In this document: in pieces, positions 9,008-19,393 of the stretch
Layout: each line of letters opens with the position of its first letter
Numbering within the stretch: the stretch's first letter is position 1
Assembly: GCF_000518665.1 (NCBI RefSeq)
Contig: NZ_JAEA01000002.1
Coordinates: forward strand, 336,627-400,626
Direction of reading: 5' to 3'
Source of the DNA: Microvirga flocculans ATCC BAA-817
GTDB lineage: Bacteria; Pseudomonadota; Alphaproteobacteria; Rhizobiales; Beijerinckiaceae
DNA: 64,000 bases
Made by a program: the position numbers and the translations under genes
Notes under the pieces: model-generated
What the model saw: the letters and a program-made list of their open reading frames with translations, nothing else
Databases searched by the model: none
Told to the model about the DNA's origin: nothing

Positions 9008-9640
9008 TTACGGCAATCGCAGCCCCATCGCATTGGCGACGGTGAGCGTCCCGAGGGCCGCGAGCAGGATGCCGCTGGCCTTGTTCGCGGCGCCGATCAT
9101 CCGCGAGGACAGGCGGCTGCGCAGAAGGGCGGTCGTCGCGCTGAGGCAGATCCACCACGTGATCGACCCCAGAAAGACGCCCGGCACCAGCAGGGGAGCG
9201 GCTGCCGGATCGCTCCCCGCCATGAAGGCCGGGAGCGCCGCGGCGAAGAGCACGATCGCGAGGGGATTGGAGAACCCGAAGAGAATGGCGCTGCCGTAGA
9301 GCCGCAGCCATCCCTCCGGGCGTGTTTCGCCCGAGCCGACCACGATGCTGCGCCGCATGATCCGGACCGCGAACCAGAACAGCAGCCCCGCGGAGAGGAT
9401 CGAGAAGACTTGAGCGCCGGATCCGACCCAATCGGCCATGCTCGTCCAGAGCCCCAGGGTCGCCATGGACCCGAGGGCGACATGAACCGTGGCCGCGCCG
9501 AGGCCCGTGGCGAAACCGGCTTCCAGCCCATGGGCGAGAGTTCGCTGGATGCACAGGATGCCCATCGGCCCAATCGGCACCGCGACGGCCAAACCCACTC
9601 CCATCCCCGCGGCGAAGCTTGCAAGCGATGTATCCGTCAT
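9008..9640 (-). CDS. LysE/RhtB-family amino-acid exporter
   Basis: This is a 210-residue inner-membrane protein of the LysE translocator family, which exports amino acids or related small molecules. The N-terminal signature G-x-x-V-A-V-P-I-G-P-M-G-I-L-C-I-Q-R is characteristic, and about six hydrophobic segments are visible. The start M-T-D-T-S-L-A-S-F at 9640 is preferred over an upstream in-frame ATG at 9700, because the extra 20 residues are polar and precede the first helix. The substrate cannot be predicted. The neighbouring LuxR-type regulator lies on the same strand upstream. Confidence 0.85.
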   Translation of the reverse strand: MTDTSLASFAAGMGVGLAVAVPIGPMGILCIQRTLAHGLEAGFATGLGAATVHVALGSMATLGLWTSMADWVGSGAQVFSILSAGLLFWFAVRIMRRSIVVGSGETRPEGWLRLYGSAILFGFSNPLAIVLFAAALPAFMAGSDPAAAPLLVPGVFLGSITWWICLSATTALLRSRLSSRMIGAANKASGILLAALGTLTVANAMGLRLP

Positions 9641-9807
9641 GGACCAATCCTGATGGTGAACCCGGCGGGAAGCCGGTTCCGGAGCGCGCCGTTCCTTCAA
9701 GGTGAAGCGAACGGTGCGGCGCTTGGGATGAAGGTGCCATCGAGGACGCGCCTGCGCGTCCCCTGAACGGTGGAGGCGGGGAGGGGGCGATCCGCAATCG
9801 ACGGCCG

Positions 9808-10956
9808 TCAGGACGGGGAGCGCTGGACGGGAAGCGTCAGCTGCATGGCGAGCCGGATCAGTTCCGTCTGGCGGGAAACGCCGGCCTTCGCGAAAATGTG
9901 GTCCAGGTGGGTTTTGGCCGTCGAAGGCGCGATGCCGAGATGGGCCGCGGTCTCCGACAGGGTGCGCCCGGCGAGAAGTCCTTCGAGGACCCGGGTCTCC
10001 GCCGCGGTCAGTTCGAAGGCCGCGGCCAGGAGCCGAAGCCCTTCCGGCTGCGGCGGCGTGCCGATGAAGATTGCCGCCACCGCATCGGGTTGAAGGCGCG
10101 TGCGCAGGTCGCTGCCCGAGATCGGCAGGACATGCGCATAGACCGGCGCGTCCTCGGCGGAACTCACGCGGATGGCGAGACCGGTCCGTCCCAACCGCGA
10201 CTCGTCCGTGGCAAGGGCAATCGCGCTCCGCAGCTCCCGGGAGGCCGCCATGTTCGCCGCGCTCAGGACGCCTCCGGCATCCTTGACGGGAGCCCCCTTG
10301 CGCAGCATGTCCCCGGCGGCCCGGTTGGCATGGAGAACGGCGCCGCGGCGATCGGTCAGGATGACGCCGCAGCGCAGGCTGTCGAGGGTCTCGGCCATGT
10401 GCATCCGTTCGATCGTCGCCACGTCGAGAAGGTTGCTGATCGTTAGCGCGCGCCGCAGGTGCGGCAGCAGCAGGCGGCCGATGGCGACCTCGCGCTCCGT
10501 GATGGCGCCCTGCCGTTCATGCCGCCCGAGCCCGAGCTCGGCGAATTGCGTCGGGGTGTACATCAGGAACACGTGCATGATGTCGACGATGCCCTGCGGC
10601 GCGAGGCATTCGCGCACATAGCCGGACGAGCGGATGTAATCGGGCGAGAGATGGCGCGAGGTCACGAAGGGCTCGTCCAGCGTCTGCTGCCCGGCGAGCC
10701 ACTCCGTCAGCCGCGCATTGATTTCCGGGACATGCCTGTCCGATTTCACCTTCAGCAGGAAGGCATCCCATCCCGACGCCTTGTTGAGCAGGAAGCGGTC
10801 GCGCCGCAGATCGTTCAACGTCAGGGAGGCGAAGGCGCAATCCGCCGCGCTGGCGATGCGGGCCAGGGTGGGTTCCCAGTGGGCAGGGTCGATGACGCAG
10901 TCGTAGATCGATCCGATCAGGTCCGACAATGCATTCTGCGACAGCAGCTCGGTCAT
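9808..10956 (-). CDS. LuxR-family HTH transcriptional regulator
   Basis: This is a 382-residue regulator with a C-terminal LuxR-type helix-turn-helix. The motif L-T-A-A-E-T-R-V-L-E-G-L-L-A-G-R-T-L-S-E-T-A followed by S-T-A-K-T-H-L-D-H-I-F-A-K occupies roughly residues 318-375. The middle (residues ~190-300) looks PAS-like (G-V-I-L-T-D-R-R-G-A-V-L-H-A-N). The first 180 residues are a sensor region of unknown ligand, without a receiver-domain Asp pattern. It may control the downstream lysE-type gene on the same strand (167 bp gap), but this is inference from adjacency. Confidence 0.85.
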   Translation of the reverse strand: MTELLSQNALSDLIGSIYDCVIDPAHWEPTLARIASAADCAFASLTLNDLRRDRFLLNKASGWDAFLLKVKSDRHVPEINARLTEWLAGQQTLDEPFVTSRHLSPDYIRSSGYVRECLAPQGIVDIMHVFLMYTPTQFAELGLGRHERQGAITEREVAIGRLLLPHLRRALTISNLLDVATIERMHMAETLDSLRCGVILTDRRGAVLHANRAAGDMLRKGAPVKDAGGVLSAANMAASRELRSAIALATDESRLGRTGLAIRVSSAEDAPVYAHVLPISGSDLRTRLQPDAVAAIFIGTPPQPEGLRLLAAAFELTAAETRVLEGLLAGRTLSETAAHLGIAPSTAKTHLDHIFAKAGVSRQTELIRLAMQLTLPVQRSPS

Positions 10957-11081
10957 CGCCCCGCTCCGCGCCCGATGGGCGGGCGCCGATTAACGCATGG
11001 CTCGCCCCCGCCTGCAAACGCCCTTTCGGGCATGGCGCTCCTCATCGCGCCTCCGCCGGGAGCGTCAAGGCCGGGCAGTTT

Positions 11082-11096
11082 GTTCACTTTTTGTTC
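11082..11096 (+). promoter_or_regulatory. LexA (SOS) box, GTTC-N7-GTTC
   Basis: The sequence is GTTC-ACTTTTT-GTTC, an exact match to the alphaproteobacterial LexA operator. It directly abuts a -35-like TTGACA at 11097-11102, so a bound LexA would block that promoter. The LuxR-type gene on the other strand starts 126 bp away. Transcription to the right enters about 600 bp with no convincing gene. Confidence 0.8.
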
Positions 11097-11125
11097 TTGA
11101 CAATGTTCCTAGTGTTGGGCTATGG
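11097..11125 (+). promoter_or_regulatory. probable SOS-regulated promoter
   Basis: The -35 element TTGACA (11097-11102) matches the consensus, and a 17-base spacer leads to CTATGG (11120-11125), a plausible but weak -10. Transcription would begin near 11132. The -35 is immediately next to the GTTC-N7-GTTC box, the usual layout of LexA-repressed promoters. Confidence 0.6.
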
Positions 11126-11129
11126 GTAG

Positions 11130-13908
<2,779 letters not shown>

Positions 13909-13954
13909 GACTCCTGTCCAAGACAGGCGGACCGCGATGTGGCATGGTGCGCCC

Positions 13955-14821
13955 ATGACGGTGATCGCCCCTGAGGTCTCGCTCGATCCCGACCTGATCG
14001 GAGCGGGCGACGTAACGCATTTCTGGCGGGTGCCGCGCTATCGCGACCTCGATTGCCTGCGCGCGACCTTCCGCCGCCACGCCTATGCCCGCCACAGCCA
14101 TGATACCTATGCCATCGCGGCGGTCCTCGCAGGCTGCGAGACCTTCTTCCATCGCGGCGAGCAGCGCTATGCGCCCGCGGGCTCCATCGCCGTCGTCTGC
14201 CCCGACGAGATCCACGACGGGGAGCCCTATGGCGGCGGCTTCGAATACCGCACGTTCTATCCCTCGCCCGAGCTGATGCAGGAGATCGCGGAGGACGTGG
14301 CCGGACGCCCGCTCTCCCGGCCGCCCTGGTTCCCGCATTCGGTCATCCAGGATCCGGAGCTGACCCTGGCCCATGCCCAGTTGCATGCCTGCCTGTCGCG
14401 GGATGGGCGCTGGACCTCCGAGATGGAGCAGGACACGCGGCTCATCGATTTCCTGAGCCGCCTGATCGTCCGCTGGGCCGATCTCGATGCCCTGCCGGAC
14501 CTTCGCTATGGTTCCAGGGGGATCCTGCGGGCGCGGGATTATCTGGATTCCCACTTCGGCCAGGAGGCGGATCTCGCCCAGCTCGCGCGCCTCGCGGATC
14601 TGTCGCGCAGCCATTTCATCCGGGCCTTCGCCAAGGAGACCGGCCTGACGCCGCGCGCCTATCTCCTCGACCGGCGCTTCCGCGCGGCAACGCGGCTCCT
14701 GCAGCAGGGCGAGGCGCCGGGCGACGTGGCCGCCGCCTGCGGCTTCTTCGACCAGAGCCATCTCAACCGGGTCTTCAAGGCCCGCATGGGCGTGACGCCG
14801 GGCGCCTACAGGGCTGCGTGA
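13955..14821 (+). CDS. AraC-family transcriptional regulator
   Basis: This is a 288-residue regulator with an N-terminal cupin-like ligand domain (A-R-H-S-H-D-T-Y-A-I-A near residue 45) and a C-terminal AraC/XylS double helix-turn-helix (residues ~190-285), including L-A-D-L-S-R-S-H-F-I-R-A-F and the closing C-G-F-F-D-Q-S-H-L-N-R-V-F-K. The ATG at 13955 is used; 13937 is a possible alternative. It is 66 bp upstream of azlCD on the same strand. AraC regulators are frequent neighbours of azlCD in proteobacteria, so it probably controls this exporter. Confidence 0.88.
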   Translation: MTVIAPEVSLDPDLIGAGDVTHFWRVPRYRDLDCLRATFRRHAYARHSHDTYAIAAVLAGCETFFHRGEQRYAPAGSIAVVCPDEIHDGEPYGGGFEYRTFYPSPELMQEIAEDVAGRPLSRPPWFPHSVIQDPELTLAHAQLHACLSRDGRWTSEMEQDTRLIDFLSRLIVRWADLDALPDLRYGSRGILRARDYLDSHFGQEADLAQLARLADLSRSHFIRAFAKETGLTPRAYLLDRRFRAATRLLQQGEAPGDVAAACGFFDQSHLNRVFKARMGVTPGAYRAA

Positions 14822-14887
14822 ACCGCACTTTCGTCCAAGACGGCCCGGCGGCCAGGGCGCATAAGGCCCTGCAAAAAGGGCAGGTTC

Positions 14888-15598
14888 ATGGATCGGGCAA
14901 ACCCCTTCGTCTCCACCTATCGCCGCGAAATCCGCGACGGCCTGCGCGACATCGCGCCCGTCGCCGTGGCGGCCATTCCCATCGGCCTCCTCTTCGGTGC
15001 GGTCGCGGTCGCGAAAGGCATGTCGCCGCTCGAGGTCACGCTCATGTCGGCCCTCGTCTTTGCAGGCGGGGCGCAGTTCGCCGCCATCGAGACCTGGGTG
15101 CATCCGGCTCCCATCGCAGCCCTGGCCTTCGCGACCCTGCTCATCAATGCGCGCCATGTGCTGATGGGGGCGTCCTTGACTCCCAAGGTCAGGCTGTCCC
15201 GGGCGCAGACCCTGCTCGCCTATTTCTTCCTCACCGACGAAGCCTGGGCGCTGTCCGAGCGCCGGGCGCTGGAGCGGCCGGTGACCGGAGCCTACTGGGC
15301 CGCCATGGCGGCGGTTCTATGGGCTAACTGGACGCTCGCGGGGACCTTCGGCGCAATCCTCGGCTCGTTCCTCGGCGATCCGGAGCGGATCGGCGCGGAC
15401 TTCGCCTTCACGGCGTTGTTCATCGGCCTCGTGGCCGGCTTCGGGCGCAGCCGGGTGACGCTGGTCACGGTGGCCGTCAGCGCCGCCGTCGCGGCCCTCG
15501 TGCACCGCTTCATCGGCGCGCCCTGGCACGTGGCCTCCGGCGCGCTGGCCGGTATCGCCGCCGCCTACTGCGCCGCTCCGAAGGAGGTGCGTTCATGA
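14888..15598 (+). CDS. azlC: AzlC-family branched-chain amino-acid exporter, large subunit
   Basis: This is a 236-residue inner-membrane protein that with AzlD forms an amino-acid exporter (branched-chain amino acids and analogues in Bacillus and E. coli YgaZH). Family features are the G-L-R-D-I-A-P-V-A-V start, the conserved L-V-F-A-G-G-A-Q-F-A-A segment and N-A-R-H-V-L-M-G-A-S. Several hydrophobic helices follow. The TGA overlaps the azlD ATG (ATGA), so the two subunits are translationally coupled. The upstream AraC regulator is the likely controller. Confidence 0.9.
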   Translation: MDRANPFVSTYRREIRDGLRDIAPVAVAAIPIGLLFGAVAVAKGMSPLEVTLMSALVFAGGAQFAAIETWVHPAPIAALAFATLLINARHVLMGASLTPKVRLSRAQTLLAYFFLTDEAWALSERRALERPVTGAYWAAMAAVLWANWTLAGTFGAILGSFLGDPERIGADFAFTALFIGLVAGFGRSRVTLVTVAVSAAVAALVHRFIGAPWHVASGALAGIAAAYCAAPKEVRS

Positions 15599-15894
15599 GC
15601 CTCGACACGACGACCCTGCTCGCCATCCTCGCCATGGCGGTCGTGACCTATCTCACGCGTATCGCAGGCCTCTTCGTGGCGGATCGCCTCGTGCTCACGG
15701 GCCGCGCCAAGGCCGCCTTCGACGCCATTCCGCCGGCGGTGCTGGTGGCCGTGATCGCGCCGACCGCGCTCACGACCGGATGGGCGGAAGCCCTGGCGGC
15801 AGCCATCACGGCCGTGGCGGCCTTCCGGCTGCCGCTGCTCGGCACGGTGGCGGTCGGCGTGGCGTCGGTCGTGCTGCTGCGCGGTATCCTCTAA
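15595..15894 (+). CDS. azlD: AzlD-family exporter, small subunit
   Basis: This is a 99-residue membrane protein with three to four hydrophobic segments and the family features T-Y-L-T-R-I-A-G-L-F near the N-terminus and a central A-F-D-A-I-P-P-A-V-L-V-A. It partners AzlC, with which it overlaps by four bases. The 3' end overlaps by four bases the convergent aminopeptidase gene, so no terminator separates the two transcripts. Confidence 0.9.
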   Translation: MSLDTTTLLAILAMAVVTYLTRIAGLFVADRLVLTGRAKAAFDAIPPAVLVAVIAPTALTTGWAEALAAAITAVAAFRLPLLGTVAVGVASVVLLRGIL

Positions 15895-17711
15895 CCGATT
15901 TCCTGCGTCGCGGCGTCAAGCCACGCCCGCGTCCCGGCATCGAGATGCGGGCCGATCTTCTCGCGGACGGCGGCGTGGTAGGCGTTGAGCCATGCGATCT
16001 CGTCCGCCGTCATGATCGCGGGTTCCACGAGGCGAAGGTCGATGGGCGTGAAGGTGAGCGTCTCGAAGCCCATCATCTCGCGGTCGCCGCCGGGGATCGT
16101 GCGCGGCTCCACCAGGATCAGGTTCTCGATGCGGATGCCGTAAGCGCCCGGCTTGTAGAAGCCGGGCTCGTTGGAGAGCATCATGCCGACTTCCAGCGGC
16201 GTGTGCCCGGTCTTGGCGATGCGCTGCGGGCCTTCGTGCACGGAGAGATAGCTGCCGATGCCGTGGCCCGTGCCGTGGTCGAAATCGAGGCCTGCCTCCC
16301 ACAGGGGCTTGCGGGCGAAGGCGTCGATCTGCGCGCCCGTCGTACCCTTCGGGAAAACCGCCTGCGCGATGGCGATATGGCCTTTCAGCACGCGGGTGAA
16401 GCGGTCCTTCATCTCCGGCGTCGGCTCGCCCACGATGACGGTGCGCGTGATGTCCGTGGTGCCGTCCTCGTACTGCGCCCCGGAATCTATGAGGAAGATC
16501 TGATCGCGCTCGATGGCGCGGTTGCTCGAACCCGTCACGCGGTAATGGGGCAGGGCGGCATTGGGGCCCGCGCCCGAAATGCTCGGGAACGAGATGTTCT
16601 TCAGCGCGCCCGTCTCCACGCGGAACGCTTCGAGCGCCTCCACCGCGTCGATCTCCGTGAGCTTGCCCGACGGGGCCTCGCGGTCGAGCCAGGCGAGGAA
16701 GCGGGCGACCGCCACGCCGTCGCGCAGGTGCGCCGCGTGCGAGCCTGCGATCTCGGCCTCGTTCTTGACCGCCTTCATGAGAGCGATGGGATCGGCGCCC
16801 ACATCGACCTTGCCGCCCGCGGCCTCGATGCGCCGGATCAGGGCGACCGCGCCGGTCGCGGAATCGATGCGGATCCTGCCTCCCGCATGCCCCAGCTCGT
16901 CGAGGGCGCTCTGGAAGGAGCCGATAGGAGCGAACTCCGCCAGATCGCCCACCGCGTCTCCGGCCTCGTTCGTGACCTTCACCGGATCGAAGAAGAGGCG
17001 CGCCCGGCCCTCCTTGGGAAGAATCGCGTAGCCGAGCGGCAGGGGCGTGTGCCCCACGTCGCCGCCGCGCAGGTTGAAGGCCCAGGCGAGGTTGTGCGGA
17101 TCCGAGATGACGATGGCGTCGAGCTTGGCCTCATCCATCTTCTTGCGGATGCGCTCCAGCTTGGCCTCGGCAGCCTCGCCCGCATATTCGAGCGGATGCG
17201 GACGCACCGGCGCCTGCGGAGCGGCAGGACGGTCGATCCAGATGACGTCGACGAGATTCATGTCGACCGGCACGAGGCGACCGCCCGCCCGTCCCACGGC
17301 CTCCTCGAGGCGTTTCAATCCGTCGCTGGTGTGAAGCCAGGGGTCATAGGCCAGGGTGCCGCCCGACGGGAGATGCCCGGCGATCCAGTCCTCGGGCGTG
17401 GAATCGGCAAGCTGGACGGGCGTGATGACGGAGGTATCCACCTGCTCGCCGGCCTGAACCGTGTAGCGCCCGTCGACCACCAGGGCCGCTTCGTTCTGGA
17501 GGATGATCGCCGTGCCGGCCGAACCCGTGAAACCGGTGAGCCAGGCCAGGCGCTCCGCGCTCCTGGGCACGTATTCTCCCTGATGCTCGTCGGCGCGGGG
17601 GACCAGGAAGCCGTCGATGCCGCGTCGGGCCATCTCGGCGCGTAGCTTGGCGATATGCTTGGGGCCCTGGGCAGGGGAGGTCGTGTCGTCGAAGAACTGG
17701 AACTGAGCCAT
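15891..17711 (-). CDS. aminopeptidase P family protein (Xaa-Pro aminopeptidase)
   Basis: This is a 606-residue M24B metallopeptidase of the long, eukaryote-like aminopeptidase P type, which removes N-terminal residues preceding proline. Two creatinase-like N-terminal domains are followed by a pita-bread catalytic domain. Metal-ligand motifs visible include D-S-G-A-Q-Y-x-D-G-T-T-D-I-T-R-T, G-T-G-H-G-I-G-S-Y-L-S-V-H-E and the later E-P-G-F-Y and E-N-L-I-L-V-E. The start M-A-Q-F-Q-F-F-D-D at 17711 is preferred to an ATG four codons upstream. No signal peptide is seen, so it should be cytoplasmic. Confidence 0.92.
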   Translation of the reverse strand: MAQFQFFDDTTSPAQGPKHIAKLRAEMARRGIDGFLVPRADEHQGEYVPRSAERLAWLTGFTGSAGTAIILQNEAALVVDGRYTVQAGEQVDTSVITPVQLADSTPEDWIAGHLPSGGTLAYDPWLHTSDGLKRLEEAVGRAGGRLVPVDMNLVDVIWIDRPAAPQAPVRPHPLEYAGEAAEAKLERIRKKMDEAKLDAIVISDPHNLAWAFNLRGGDVGHTPLPLGYAILPKEGRARLFFDPVKVTNEAGDAVGDLAEFAPIGSFQSALDELGHAGGRIRIDSATGAVALIRRIEAAGGKVDVGADPIALMKAVKNEAEIAGSHAAHLRDGVAVARFLAWLDREAPSGKLTEIDAVEALEAFRVETGALKNISFPSISGAGPNAALPHYRVTGSSNRAIERDQIFLIDSGAQYEDGTTDITRTVIVGEPTPEMKDRFTRVLKGHIAIAQAVFPKGTTGAQIDAFARKPLWEAGLDFDHGTGHGIGSYLSVHEGPQRIAKTGHTPLEVGMMLSNEPGFYKPGAYGIRIENLILVEPRTIPGGDREMMGFETLTFTPIDLRLVEPAIMTADEIAWLNAYHAAVREKIGPHLDAGTRAWLDAATQEIG

Positions 17712-17754
17712 GGAAAACAGCACCGGGGAACGGGAAGACGAAGAGCCGCTACGC

Positions 17755-17806
17755 TAGTGCATCGGCCTTGAAAGTGGAAACCACTTTTGGGGTCGTCCGG
17801 CATTCC
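17755..17806. repeat. rhizobial intergenic palindromic repeat, copy 2
   Basis: The sequence CTAGTGCATCGG followed by AAAGTGGAAACCACTTT (an almost perfect palindrome) and a degenerate right arm matches the same kind of short intergenic repeat as copy 1. It sits upstream of the aminopeptidase gene, on the non-coding side. Confidence 0.65.
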
Positions 17807-18033
17807 GGGGAGGGACGTCCACCGCCGGAACGACGCTGCGCTTGTGGGCAACCCGCTCAGGAAACATGCGCTCAGCGCCCAACGATTAATCTATTGTGAC
17901 GATGCCCTGCGTGCTGTGCATGTCTTTCATGTGATCCTATGACTTCTACTAAAGTCGGACCGAGCTTATCTTCCTGGCAACGATAACAGAGGAACGCTGA
18001 AGGGTCTCACACCAACACGTTGGAGATGAGCCC
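17807..18033. other. intergenic region, promoter of the micro-gene pair presumed
   Basis: These 227 bp between the repeat and the first micro-gene are noticeably AT-rich from 17880 to 17990. I see no reading frame. A ribosome-binding GGAG at 18022-18025 precedes the gene start. A GGAAC at 17991 and a CGTT at 18018 are too far apart (22 bases) to be an EcfG promoter. Confidence 0.4.
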
Positions 18034-18258
18034 ATGACCACAGCCGTTTATTTTTCCGCGCTTGAGGGTAAGAAACCGGTCCCGTCCAAGCTGTCGCATT
18101 TTGCAACCCGCTTTATGAATGCGCTCATGCAAAGCCGTTCCCGCCGAGCGGCCTGGGAGTTGCGCCGTCACGAGGCGCTCCTGGCCGATCTCGGCCGCAG
18201 GCAGGACCATTCCCCGCTGTTCCTCGACCAGTCCGAGCTCCTGCCCGCCAAGGTCTAA
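18034..18258 (+). CDS. small DUF1127-like protein
   Basis: This is a 74-residue basic protein. The segment R-S-R-R-A-A-W-E-L-R-R-H-E-A-L-L-A-D-L-G is reminiscent of DUF1127/YjiS-type small proteins of alphaproteobacteria, in which an Arg-rich helix ends in L-x-D-(I/L)-G, but the match is partial. There is no signal peptide or membrane helix. A GGAG eight bases before the ATG supports the start. It is followed 29 bp later by a second, still smaller gene. Confidence 0.6.
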   Translation: MTTAVYFSALEGKKPVPSKLSHFATRFMNALMQSRSRRAAWELRRHEALLADLGRRQDHSPLFLDQSELLPAKV

Positions 18259-18287
18259 CCTTTTCCCCTGCTCAGAAAGTCACCATC

Positions 18288-18392
18288 ATGATCATCGTCG
18301 CTGCCCTGAAGGCCATCCGCGAAGTCCTGGTCGAAGCCGTCAAGCTTCGCCGCGAGCTTGCCAAGCGCTATCCGGGCGTGATGGCCGAATAA
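18288..18392 (+). CDS. 34-residue micro-protein, second gene of the small pair
   Basis: The predicted peptide is M-I-I-V-A-A-L-K-A-I-R-E-V-L-V-E then A-V-K-L-R-R-E-L-A-K-R-Y-P-G-V-M-A-E. It is an amphipathic helix with a basic middle and a terminal R-Y-P-G motif. Codon use is like that of real genes here (GTC, CTG, GCC, CGC). The ribosome-binding site is weak (CAGAAAG), consistent with coupling to the gene 29 bp upstream. I do not recognise a named family. It ends six bases before the convergent prmA stop. Confidence 0.5.
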   Translation: MIIVAALKAIREVLVEAVKLRRELAKRYPGVMAE

Positions 18393-18397
18393 GGGGC

Positions 18398-19318
18398 TTA
18401 CCGGCGGGGCTGCGGACGCGCGCTGCCCCGCTTCATCACCAGGGCGGCCCAGCCTTCCAGATCGTACCGGCGGTGCAGATACCAGCCGTGATGGGCATAG
18501 GCCGAGAGCACGCCCGGGACGTCGCGCGCCAGCAGGCCCGAGAGGATGAGCGCCCCGTCATTGCTCGCCACCCGCGCCAGGGACGGCGCCAGCATCCGCA
18601 GGGGCTTCGCCAGGATATTGGCGAAGATCAGGTCGAAATGGCCAGGCCTGTCGGCTTCCTCGTGCTGGATGCCGGGGCCTACGTAAAGCTTCATCCAGGC
18701 CCCGATCCCGTTGAGGCGCGCATTCTCCCGCGCCACGCGGACCGCCTCCGGATCGATGTCGCCGGCCACGACCGGCCGCTTCAGAACCTTCGCCGCCGCA
18801 AAGGCCAGGATGCCCGTTCCCGTGCCCACGTCCAGCACATGGCGCGGCGTGCGGATCTTCAGCTCATCCACGAAGGCCTGGAGGCACCCGAGCGTCGTGC
18901 CGTGGTGGCCCGTGCCGAAGGCGAGGCCCGCCTCGATCTCGATGGCGATATCGTTGGGGCGGCGCTGGTCGCGGTCGTGGGAGCCGTGAACGAAGATGCG
19001 CCCGGCGCGAACGGGCCTGAGGCCCTCCAGGGAGGCCTTCACCCAATCCTTCTGCTCGAGGGGCAGGAAAACGCCCTTGTCCGCCTCCGCGCCGACGATG
19101 GGCCGCAGGAGATTGCGGATCGCGGCCTCGTCGGGCTGGCTTGCGAAGTAAGCCTCCAGCAGCCAGGGCCCGCCATCCTCCGTCTCGAAGGAGGCCACGG
19201 CCGTCTCGGCCGGGTCGAAGATCTCGCCGATCATGTCGGTCATGGCGCGCGCGGAGCGGCCGTCCGTGGTGATGCGGAAGACGTGGGTCGGGCGGTTGGG
19301 ATGAAGTCCTTCGAGCAT
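18398..19318 (-). CDS. prmA: ribosomal protein L11 methyltransferase
   Basis: PrmA is a SAM-dependent class I methyltransferase that trimethylates ribosomal protein L11. The SAM-binding motif I (V-L-D-V-G-T-G-T-G-I-L-A-F-A-A) is near residue 165 and the catalytic-site motif F-D-L-I-F-A-N-I-L near residue 228. The upstream L-A-F-G-T-G-H-H-G-T-T motif is also characteristic. The length of 306 residues is typical. It is divergent from nothing important: the micro-genes are convergent at its 3' end and cfa follows upstream on the same strand after 75 bp. Confidence 0.94.
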   Translation of the reverse strand: MLEGLHPNRPTHVFRITTDGRSARAMTDMIGEIFDPAETAVASFETEDGGPWLLEAYFASQPDEAAIRNLLRPIVGAEADKGVFLPLEQKDWVKASLEGLRPVRAGRIFVHGSHDRDQRRPNDIAIEIEAGLAFGTGHHGTTLGCLQAFVDELKIRTPRHVLDVGTGTGILAFAAAKVLKRPVVAGDIDPEAVRVARENARLNGIGAWMKLYVGPGIQHEEADRPGHFDLIFANILAKPLRMLAPSLARVASNDGALILSGLLARDVPGVLSAYAHHGWYLHRRYDLEGWAALVMKRGSARPQPRR

Positions 19319-19393
19319 GGCCTCGCCTTAGCACCGCTTTGGCGTCAGGTCACCTGTTCGTAAGCCCGATATCGTTCGGGAGCGAGCGCCGCG

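Noticed and set aside
17991..18021. GGAAC ... CGTT resembling an EcfG general-stress promoter before the micro-genes.
   Set aside because: The spacer is 22 bases, whereas EcfG promoters need about 16-17.
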